DNA of 62,361 nt. Origin: Akkermansia muciniphila. Its GTDB lineage: Bacteria > Verrucomicrobiota > Verrucomicrobiia > Verrucomicrobiales > DEV007. The translations under genes and the position numbers were made by a program. The stretch lies in contig CAMCXS010000030.1 of the NCBI GenBank assembly GCA_945883495.1, positions 1 to 62,361 of the forward strand, in the 5' to 3' direction. The first letter of the stretch is position 1; the number at the start of each line of letters is the position of its first letter. The notes below the pieces were generated by a model. It made no database searches. It worked only from the letters and a program-made list of their open reading frames with translations, and was not told the DNA's origin. Positions 1-9,100 of this stretch are shown here, piece by piece.

Positions 1-3000
1 ACCGCCGCCGCCGTGGATAATTTTGGCGCCCGCACCGTTTCAGCAGCCATCACCATCACCGCCACGACCAACGCGCCCCCCACCGTCGCCCTGATCGCGC
101 CAGCAAACGAAGAGAGTATTCCCCTCCCCAATCCGGTAAACCTCGCCGCCACCGCTGCTGACACGGACGGCACCGTGGTCAAGGTCGAGTTCTGGCAGGG
201 CTCCACCAAGATCGGCGAAGACGTCGCCGCTCCGTTCAACTTTACTTGGTCCGCGCCTCCCGGCACCTACTCCCTCACCGCCGTCGCCCAGGACAACAAC
301 AACGCCCGCACCACGTCAGCCGCCGTGGCCGTCACCGTGACGAATCGCGCCCCGGAAGTATCGCTCGATACTCCCGCCTCTGGAGCAACCTTCACTCTTC
401 CGAACGTGGTCGAGATTGCCGTCACCGCCACCGACGCCGATAGCGCCATCAGTCGCGTCGAGTTCTTCTCCGGGTCCACGAAGATCGGCCAGGACACCTT
501 CCCACCTTATGCGCTGAACTGGAATCCCACGCCTGGAACCCACTCGTTGACGGCCGTCGCCATCGATGAGCACGGAGCGCAAGGGACCTCCGCTGCCGCA
601 GTGATCACCGTGACCAACCCTCCGCCTGTCGTGGCCATTCTCGACCCGGCTTCCGGTTCCACCATCAACCTGCCCGGCCCATTCACGATCTTGGCCCAAG
701 CTTCTGATCCGGACGGCACCGTGACGAAAGTCGAGTTCTTCGCGGGCAACACCAAGCTGGGAGAGGACAGTTCCGCGCCCTTCACCTTTGGATGGACTCC
801 TATTTCGGGCAGCTACTCGTTGACTGCCACGGCGCATGACAACTTCGGCGCGCGCACCACTTCGGCGCCGGTCGCGGTGACGATCGCCAATCCGAACAAC
901 CTCTCCCCTGCGGTGGCGCTGACGTATCCAACTGACGGCCAGCAGCTCTCCTCCAATTCTCCGATCACCCTGACGGCCACGGCCACGGATTCCGACGGCG
1001 TCATCTCCAAATTGGAATTCTTCCAAGGATCCACCAAGCTCGGTGAAGACCTGACCGTTCCCTACACGTTGGTCTGGCCCGGCGCACCGGCCGGCAGCTA
1101 CCAATTTAGCGTCACCGCGACCGACAACGATGGCGCCATCGTCTCCACTTCTCCCGTTGAGGTCACTCTCCTGGACAACCTTCCCCCCACGATCACCCTC
1201 ACGGCGCCGGCGAATGATCAGAACTTCACCGGCTCCACCGTGGCCCTGAACGCAGCGGCCACCGATGACGATGGCGCGATCGCCAAAGTCGAGTTCTACC
1301 GCGGCACCACCAAGATCGGAGAAGACCTCAGCGCTCCCTTCTCCTTTAGCTGGACCGGAGCGAGCAACGGAGCCCACATCATCTCGGCAGTGGCCACAGA
1401 CGATGATGGCGCCCGTTCCAGCTCTCGCGCCGCGCGGATCACCGTATCCGCGCCGCAAACCCTCACCTTCCAGCAGGGCACCAGCGGATATGCCGGAGCG
1501 CTCGACACCGGGCTACGTGGCGCCGCTCCCTCCACCTCGCTAGCCAGCGCCAGCACCCTCAGCGTGGACGGCAGTGATGGAGGTTCCTCGTCTCAAGCCT
1601 TGCTCCGCTTTGACAGCCTGTTCGGCGCCGCGGCAAACCAGATCCCACCAGGTGCCACCGCCACCAGTGCCACGTTGACCCTGCAGATCATGAATCAGGG
1701 CAGCGGCTTCACCGTGCATCGCATGATCGCGCCATGGTCCGAATCGAGCACTTGGAACTCCTTGGTCAACGGCGTCTCCCCGAACGGAACTGAGGCCGCC
1801 GCCACCCCCGTGACGTCCGTCGGGGCCAACGACAGCAACGCCAACGTTTCCACCGGCAGCCGCAACCTCACCGTCACCTCGGCGGTCCAAGAATGGGCCA
1901 ATGGCGTCGCCAACCAGGGCTTCGCCCTTCTGCCTTATCCTTCGGGCAGCGACGGCGTGGATTTCTACACCAAGGAGTGGAGCAGCGTCACTCAGCGGCC
2001 CAAGCTCAGCGTCACCTTCACCGCGCCACCCCGCGAAACGGCCCCCCTGATCGTGAACGAAGTCTATCGCGGAGCCACCGCCGCCCCAGCGTCCACGGAA
2101 CCCTGGCACGGCGATGACGCGGTGGAGTTCCTCCTCACCCAAGACCTCACCGCCGCAGAACTCATGGCCTACACCTTCGGCGACTCGGATCAGTCCACCG
2201 CCGCGAAAACCACCGCCTGGCGCTTCGAGAACCTCGAAACCATCGCCCCGACCTTCCGCGCCGGAACCTTGATCACCGTCCGCGGAGCCTCTCACCCGCA
2301 AGACCTCAGCTACACCCCGGTCCAGGGCGCCAACGAGGATCAGTGGAATCTCCAATTCTCCGCCGGCGGAGGTCACGTCGTCCTCGCTGAGCGCGCACCC
2401 GAAGCAACCTTTGCCCTGGACAGCCTGAACGAAGTCGTTTGGGTCGATTCCCAACACACCGGACTCACTGACCTCGCGGTCGCCCACGGCCTGGTCTGGG
2501 ATGACCCGCAATCCGGTGGAATCGGTGCCTTCACCTCGTCGGGCAGCAATCTCGCCCTGGCTCACCTCACCGCTCCGGCAGATCAGTCCATCGTCTACTC
2601 CGGCGGCGCCGGACAATTCTTCCAAGGCACCAAGTTCACCAACCCCACGTCTGGGGCACCCTCCCTCGGAGTTCCCAACCCTCAAGGGGACAACGCCGCC
2701 TTCATCGCTCAACTCCGTCAAGCCGGCCCTGGTGACCTCCCCTTGATCACGATGGCCGCCACCGATGCCGTCGCGGGCGAGTTTGGGCCGGACAAAACCC
2801 TCACGTTCCAAATCACCCGCTCGGGTCCCGTGACCAGCGAACTGACCGTCAATCTGAATGCCTCCGGTTCCGCCACCGCCGGAGTCGATTATTCCGGCTT
2901 CACCAGTTCCATGACTCTCCCGGCGAACGCCGCGTCCGCTTCGCTGACTTTGACAGCCATCAAGGACAACCGCCCAGAAGGACCGGAAACCGTCCGCCTG

Positions 3001-3495
3001 TCCATCGCCTCCGGCACCGGTTACGCCGCAGGCTCCCCGGCCGTTGCCGAAGCCACGATTCGGGACCGTCCCGTCCATCATTGGCTCCACCACAAACTTC
3101 CGCCCACTTCCAGCCGCAGGGAACTCTGGGACGACGACGATGATGACGGCGACAGCAACCTTGTCGAATACTTCAAAGGCTCCAGCGCGGGTGATTCCAG
3201 CAGCCGTCATCCGGTTTCGACAATGCCGGGAGTTCACGGGCCCAAGTTCCGCTTTACCCGGGCTCGCGACCTCCCCGACGTGGCCGGCGCCGTCTGCTGG
3301 TCACGTGACCTCGCCAGTTGGTTCCCCAGCGGCGCTACCCATGACGACCTGACCGTGAACTTGGATTACCAGGTCGTCTCCCCGGCCGGTCAAGAGCCGG
3401 AGACCGTGGAAGTCAGTTCCACCCTCTCCGGCGATGCTGCCGCAGCCCCAATCACCCTCTTCTTCCGCCTTGAAGTCACTCCTGTTGAGGAATGA
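1..3495 (+). CDS. Secreted Ig-like/DNRLRE/Calx-beta protein, 5' end missing
   Basis: The frame is open from base 1, so the true start lies outside the window. What remains is an extracellular multidomain protein: the end of one Ig-like repeat, then five full ~90-residue bacterial Ig repeats of the 'KVEFF.GSTK.G.D..' type (about nt 76-1450), a DNRLRE domain (about 1459-2030), a lamin-tail-like region (2041-2500), a Calx-beta domain (2744-3065) and a C-terminal module (3067-3495) with an Asp-rich loop followed by 'WSRDL..W'. From the Ig repeats to the C terminus it closely parallels the M14 carboxypeptidase at 15439-19794, which has a catalytic N terminus. By analogy the missing part here may also be catalytic. 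The next gene starts 25 nt downstream, suggesting an operon. The module assignments are strong; the overall function is unknown. Confidence 0.85.
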   Translation, partial: TAAAVDNFGARTVSAAITITATTNAPPTVALIAPANEESIPLPNPVNLAATAADTDGTVVKVEFWQGSTKIGEDVAAPFNFTWSAPPGTYSLTAVAQDNNNARTTSAAVAVTVTNRAPEVSLDTPASGATFTLPNVVEIAVTATDADSAISRVEFFSGSTKIGQDTFPPYALNWNPTPGTHSLTAVAIDEHGAQGTSAAAVITVTNPPPVVAILDPASGSTINLPGPFTILAQASDPDGTVTKVEFFAGNTKLGEDSSAPFTFGWTPISGSYSLTATAHDNFGARTTSAPVAVTIANPNNLSPAVALTYPTDGQQLSSNSPITLTATATDSDGVISKLEFFQGSTKLGEDLTVPYTLVWPGAPAGSYQFSVTATDNDGAIVSTSPVEVTLLDNLPPTITLTAPANDQNFTGSTVALNAAATDDDGAIAKVEFYRGTTKIGEDLSAPFSFSWTGASNGAHIISAVATDDDGARSSSRAARITVSAPQTLTFQQGTSGYAGALDTGLRGAAPSTSLASASTLSVDGSDGGSSSQALLRFDSLFGAAANQIPPGATATSATLTLQIMNQGSGFTVHRMIAPWSESSTWNSLVNGVSPNGTEAAATPVTSVGANDSNANVSTGSRNLTVTSAVQEWANGVANQGFALLPYPSGSDGVDFYTKEWSSVTQRPKLSVTFTAPPRETAPLIVNEVYRGATAAPASTEPWHGDDAVEFLLTQDLTAAELMAYTFGDSDQSTAAKTTAWRFENLETIAPTFRAGTLITVRGASHPQDLSYTPVQGANEDQWNLQFSAGGGHVVLAERAPEATFALDSLNEVVWVDSQHTGLTDLAVAHGLVWDDPQSGGIGAFTSSGSNLALAHLTAPADQSIVYSGGAGQFFQGTKFTNPTSGAPSLGVPNPQGDNAAFIAQLRQAGPGDLPLITMAATDAVAGEFGPDKTLTFQITRSGPVTSELTVNLNASGSATAGVDYSGFTSSMTLPANAASASLTLTAIKDNRPEGPETVRLSIASGTGYAAGSPAVAEATIRDRPVHHWLHHKLPPTSSRRELWDDDDDDGDSNLVEYFKGSSAGDSSSRHPVSTMPGVHGPKFRFTRARDLPDVAGAVCWSRDLASWFPSGATHDDLTVNLDYQVVSPAGQEPETVEVSSTLSGDAAAAPITLFFRLEVTPVEE

Positions 3496-3520
3496 TCCCG
3501 TGCCCCGTCACTCAGACCCC

Positions 3521-6142
3521 ATGAACACCCGCCTCCTTTTCCTCCCCGTGGCCCTGTGGATCGCCTTCGCCACGCACGGCCATGCTCAAATCCCCGTGAC
3601 AGGCACCTCGCCGATCGTGGAGAACTTCAATTCCCTCTCCTCGCTGCAATTGCCCGCCGGTTGGAAGATGTCAGCTCCGGGGACCGGCTCCAGCGCGGGT
3701 TGGGCGGACAGCGGGAACTTTACCGGACTCTCCCTGGCGCACAGTTCCAACTCTTCAATTCCCACTGCCGGGCGCATCCACTGGACCGGACAGAATGGCA
3801 GCGGAGCCACTGCTTCCGTCGGTTTCTACACCTCGGGTTCCTACTCCGGCCCGAACGCCATTATGGCTCACTTCGTCAACAACACCGAGGAACTGCTCAC
3901 CTCCGTCCGCGTAGTCTACAACGCCCAGCGACGCATCACCAATGCGAGCAGCCAGCCATCCGGCTCCCCCACGTTCGAGTTCTTCTACTCCACCGACGGA
4001 AGCACCTGGACTCCGGTCTCCTCGGGGAACATGGGAGCCTGGAATCCCTTCTATCAAAGCGCGACTCCCGCCAGTGGGACGGTCCTGAGCAGCAGCAATT
4101 TCACGGCGGACGTCTCGGGACTCAGGGTCTTCCCGAACGGCAGCATCTACCTGAAATGGGTCGTCCACACCTTGCACGCCGGCGTCCACTGGGGCTTCGG
4201 CATCGACCAAGCCAGCTTTCAGGTCACCGGCCAGGCCCCCGTCCCGTTCCACTTCTGGCTTGGGGACGACACCACCCGTGGCGGCGCCGGCACCTGGACC
4301 AACACCGGCGGTACCGCATGGTCTGAACAAGATGCCGACGGCAGTCCCGGCGTGCCTTGGAATGCGGCTCGCACCGCGGTATTCGGAGGCAACGAGCCCA
4401 GCCTGATCACCGTCAGCGGCAACGTCGCGGCCAACCTCGGCATGAGCTTCCTCCAGACGGGAACCCTGCTGACGGGAGATGCTTTGCTTCTCGCCGGAGC
4501 CAACCGCACCGCCAACACCCTGTCCGCCGCCGATAGCGTCACGGTCATCGTTGACTGCGATCTGACAGGCACCACTGGGATGACCAAGGCCGGAGACGGC
4601 AGCCTGATCGTCAACCGCCCCTTGACCTACTCGGGGGGAACCGATATCAACGGCGGCTCCGTCATCATCGCCGGTCTGGGCACCTTCACCGGCGGCATCG
4701 GCTCCCTGGGAAGCGGAGATGTTTCCATCGCTTCCGGTGCCACTTTGCTGTTGAGCAACGCCCGCGCCATCGACAACGCCGCCAAGCTCACCCTCGCCAC
4801 CGGCGGCCGCCTCGATCTCGGCTTCGCCTACGGCACCGAGGAAGCCGTCGGCTCCCTGGTCCTCAACGGCGTCACTCAAGCAAACGGCACCTACGGAGCC
4901 ACCGGCAGCGGCGCGGAATTCATCAACGACAATTTCTTCAGCGGCACCGGCCTTCTCCGCGTCGGCACCCCGCCCCCGATTCCCACCTCGCTTCACTGGG
5001 TCGGTAATGACGCCAATCGAGGCGGCGAAGGGGTCTGGAGCAACACCGAGCCTTCTGCTTGGGCCCTCATCGATGCGGACATCCCGGGAACCGCCTGGGA
5101 CATCGCCAAAACCGCCGTCTTCGGCGGAGGTGAAGCCGCCACGGTGACCGTCATCGGCGAACTCGCCGCTAACCGGGGTCTCCACTTCCGCTCCAACGCC
5201 ACCACCATCGAAGGAGATTCGATCTACCTCGGCGGAGCCACTCAGGCCGACAACCGCATCACCATCGAAGACGGAGTGGCTGCCACTCTTGAATGCTCCC
5301 TCACCGGATCCGCTGGCGTGACCAAAGATGGCGCCGGCATGCTGGTCATCACCGGGGGAATGGCCTATTCGGGTGGCACGGCCATCCTCGGAGGAAGCCT
5401 CGCCGCCAGCTCCACCGGCAGCCTCGGCGCTGGGGACGTCACCATCGTTCCCACTGCCAACGACGACTCCTGGCTCATCCTGGAAAATTCCAACGCTCTC
5501 CCGGACGATATCGCGGTTCGCTTGACCTCAGCCACTGGCTATGCCGGCAAGCTCAACCTGGGTTTCGCCTCCAACCTTGAAGAGCGGGTCGATGCTCTTT
5601 ACCTCAACGGTATCGCCCAGGCACCCGGCACCTACGGCGCCGCAGGCAGCGGAGCGGACTTCGTCAACAATTCCTTCTTCTCCGGTCCCGGCCGGCTCCG
5701 CGTCGGCGAGCCCCCGGCTCCAGAACCGGGCTTCTTCACCTGGGCCGCGTCCCTGGGCCTCAGCGCCTCTCCGGACAACGACTTCGACGCCGACGGCCTC
5801 TCCGACGCCCTAGAGTACGTCCTCGGCACGGATCCCAAGCAGTGGAATCTCAGCCCCGTTACCTACCGCGTAGGTCCCAACCAGGAACTCATCCTCTCCT
5901 TTCCCCGCCCCGACGCGGCGGAAACTCCGGACGTGATCATGGAAGTCCATGGCACGGCCGATCCCAAGGTCTGGCCCCTCACCTTCCATATCGCTTCCAA
6001 TTCCATTTCCTCCGATAGCCAAGTCACCATCACCGAAAACGGCGACGCCGACGACCTCGTCACCGTCACCATTCCGAACCCCGACGGGAGTCGCCTCTAC
6101 GGCTGTCTCTGCGTGACCATCAACGCCACCGCCAACAACTGA
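3521..6142 (+). CDS. Autotransporter-associated beta-strand repeat protein
   Basis: Encodes 873 residues from the ATG at 3521, chosen because it begins a clear signal peptide (MNTRLLFLPVALWIAFA...AHGHAQ type, cleavage near residue 23). The frame is open further upstream, but that would bury the signal. Residues ~25-240 form a beta-rich domain of unknown type. Two ~245-residue units follow (about nt 4250-4970 and 4980-5720). Each opens with a 'W.GDD..RGGAGTW' or 'WVGNDANRGGEG' motif and carries the 'T.AVFGG' and 'GMTK.G.G.L....YSGGT' signatures of autotransporter-associated beta-strand repeats. The C terminus (from nt 5723) contains a calcium-loop motif DNDFDADGLSDALEYVLGTD and a final beta domain. 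No autotransporter barrel is present, so export must use another route. It is probably an extracellular or surface structural protein co-transcribed with its neighbours. Confidence 0.85.
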   Translation: MNTRLLFLPVALWIAFATHGHAQIPVTGTSPIVENFNSLSSLQLPAGWKMSAPGTGSSAGWADSGNFTGLSLAHSSNSSIPTAGRIHWTGQNGSGATASVGFYTSGSYSGPNAIMAHFVNNTEELLTSVRVVYNAQRRITNASSQPSGSPTFEFFYSTDGSTWTPVSSGNMGAWNPFYQSATPASGTVLSSSNFTADVSGLRVFPNGSIYLKWVVHTLHAGVHWGFGIDQASFQVTGQAPVPFHFWLGDDTTRGGAGTWTNTGGTAWSEQDADGSPGVPWNAARTAVFGGNEPSLITVSGNVAANLGMSFLQTGTLLTGDALLLAGANRTANTLSAADSVTVIVDCDLTGTTGMTKAGDGSLIVNRPLTYSGGTDINGGSVIIAGLGTFTGGIGSLGSGDVSIASGATLLLSNARAIDNAAKLTLATGGRLDLGFAYGTEEAVGSLVLNGVTQANGTYGATGSGAEFINDNFFSGTGLLRVGTPPPIPTSLHWVGNDANRGGEGVWSNTEPSAWALIDADIPGTAWDIAKTAVFGGGEAATVTVIGELAANRGLHFRSNATTIEGDSIYLGGATQADNRITIEDGVAATLECSLTGSAGVTKDGAGMLVITGGMAYSGGTAILGGSLAASSTGSLGAGDVTIVPTANDDSWLILENSNALPDDIAVRLTSATGYAGKLNLGFASNLEERVDALYLNGIAQAPGTYGAAGSGADFVNNSFFSGPGRLRVGEPPAPEPGFFTWAASLGLSASPDNDFDADGLSDALEYVLGTDPKQWNLSPVTYRVGPNQELILSFPRPDAAETPDVIMEVHGTADPKVWPLTFHIASNSISSDSQVTITENGDADDLVTVTIPNPDGSRLYGCLCVTINATANN

Positions 6143-6158
6143 TCCCGGAGACCCCATC

Positions 6159-9100
6159 ATGCCACCGCTCCCCAAACTCCTTCGTTCGCTCCTCGCCGTC
6201 TCCTGGCTCATCGGCATGGCAACGGCCACCGCCCAGATCCAGACCGTTCAGATCGGTGACCAAAAGGCCTCCGCCACCGGTGTTCTCGCCAAGCTCAAGA
6301 ATGAGCGCGGCGCCAAGGCGGCCAATCCCGCCGCTGCGAATCTCGGGATGCTGGCCGATCCCACCTTTCAGTGCGAGATCGTCCCCGGCCTCACCCACCT
6401 GGTCATCAATCCCGCCGTGCGCAAGGCCGCCGTCAACGACGTCGATGTCCTCCAGATCTGCAAAGATCTCATGGCCACCGGCCTTTACGAATACGTAGAG
6501 CCCGATTTCATCCTCACCGCTCTGCAATCCCCTCCCAGCGACACCGCTTACGCCGACGGCACCCTCTGGGGCATCCGCAACACCGGCGCGGGCGGCGGCA
6601 CCGCCGGCATCGACGTCAATGCCACCCCAGCTTGGTCTCTCACCCCTGGCGGCAGCCGGGACGTCATCGTCGCGGTGATCGATACCGGCATCCGCTACAC
6701 CCACCAAGACCTCAAAAACAATATGTGGGTCAACCCGGGCGAAACCCCCGGAAATGGCGTGGACGATGACGGGAACGGTGTGGTCGACGATGTCTTCGGA
6801 CTCAACGCCATCAGCAACAATGGCAACCCGATGGACGATAACAACCACGGCACCCACTGCGCCGGCACCATCGCCGCCACCGCTAACGACTCCGGTCCCA
6901 TCGTCGGCGTCGCCTACAACGTCCGCCTCATGGCCTGTAAATTCCTCTCCGCCGGGGGCAGCGGTCAAACCTCCGATGCCGTCGAGTGTGTCGATTACGC
7001 CACCCGCATGGGAGCCCAGATCTCCAGCAACAGCTGGGGTGGCGGCGGTTCCAGCCAAGCTCTCCTCGACGTCATCCGCGCCGCGAACGCCGCCGGAAGC
7101 CTCTTCGTCGCCGCCGCGGGCAACTCCGCTTCCAACAACGACACCGTGCCGACTTTCCCCGCAAACTACGACTCCCCGAACGTCGTCTCCGTCGCCGCCA
7201 TCGACCGCAACGGCGCCCTCGCTAGTTTCTCGAACTTCGGCCGCACCAAGGTCCACGTCGGCGCCCCGGGCGTGGCGGTGTACTCATCCACCACCTCCTC
7301 GGACACCAGCTACGCCTCCTTCAGCGGGACCAGCATGGCCTGTCCTCACGCCGCCGGCGTCGCCGCCTTGCTCAAGAGCCGCAGCCCCAGCCTGACGCCC
7401 ACCCAACTCCGCGAACGCCTCGTGGCCACCGCGCGTCCCCTGGCCTCGCTGAACGGCCGCACCGTGTCCAACGGCATGGTCGACGCCCGCGCCGCGCTCC
7501 TGGCTGGAGAGGACGGCACGCTGGACTTGGCCATCACCAGCAGCAGCAGTTCCATCAAAGCTGGTGCCTCCGTCGCCTTCTACGTCACCGTCACCGATGG
7601 CGGTCCCATCACCGGAGCCACCGTCACCGCAACCCTCGGCGCCGAATCCCCGGTGACCTTCCTCGACAACGGCGTCAATCCCGACACCGCCGCTGGCGAC
7701 GGGGTCTACTCAGGCTTCCTCACCATCCCCGGGAGCGGCCAAACCGTCACCGTGAACGCCTTGGCCTCCAAAACCGGCAAACAGAACGGCACCGCTTCCG
7801 CGACCTTCAACGTCATCGCTCCGCCGCTCAACGACCTCTTTGAGAACCGCATCGTCCTCGCCATCGGCTCCACCCAAACCACCGGCAACAACCGCAACTC
7901 CGGCAGCCAGCCGGGCGAGCCCTTGAACCCTTCCGTGTCCGGCGGCCAGAGCGTCTGGTGGGAGTGGAACGCCGCCACCTCCGGCTCCGCCACAATCACC
8001 ACCGCCGGAAGCAATTTCGACACCACCTTGGCGGTCTACACCGGGTACGGAACACTGGCTTCCCTCAGCTTGATCGGCTCCAATGACGATACCGGGGGTC
8101 CCACCAGTTCCGTCTCCTTCGATGCCATCGCCGGCGCCTCCTACTACCTCCAGGTCGATGGCTATCGCGGAGCCCAGGGCGATGTCCGCCTCAATTACCC
8201 CAGCCCGGGTCAAGCCAGCGGTCCGCCGTTCCTCACCACCCAACCGGCCAGCGCCATCCTCGTGGAAGGAGATCCCCTCACCGTGGCCGTGGCCGCCGGC
8301 GGTACATTGCCTCTCTCCTTTCAGTGGTCCAAGAACGGCTCGCCCATCCCAGGCGCCACGGGCCCATCCTACAATCTCGCCACCGTCACCCTTTCCGATG
8401 CCGGGAGCTATACCGTCACCGTGACCAATCCGTATGGCAACGTCACCAGCCAACCGGCCGTCGTCTCCGTAGATCCCATTTCCGTCCGCCCTCCCAACGA
8501 TCGCTTCGTCAACGCCCAACTTCTCTCCGGTTCCGCCGGCAGCGTCACCGGCAGCAACGCCCGCGCCTCCGGCGAAACGGACGAGCCGGATCACGCCAGC
8601 AACTCCCGCCCCCTCGAATCCGTTTGGTATCGCTGGACCGCTCCCGTCAACGGCGTCTTCACCGCGAACACCTACGGCAGCTCGTTCGATACCACCCTCG
8701 CGCTCTACACCGGTTCCCAAGTCAACGCTCTGACCCAAATCGCGGCCAATGACGATGCCGGGAACCTGCAGAGCTTCATCACCGCGCCGGTCACCGCTGG
8801 GCAGACCTACTACATCGGCGTCGATGGCACCCAAAGCGCCGAAGGCCTCATCCTGCTCAACTTCAACCTGCAGCCCACCGTCCCCGGCATCATCAACGAC
8901 AACTTCTCCAATCGCACCATCCTCGGCGGCTCCAGTCTCACCATGGGCGGGAACAACATGGGCGCCACCGGGGAAACCTTGGAGCCCGAGCATTCTCCCA
9001 CCTCCATCCCCACTCACTCCGTCTGGTGGTCCTGGACCGCTCCGGTCAACGGCGTCGCCGTGGTCGATACCCAAGGCAGCGATTTCGATACCTCCCTGGC

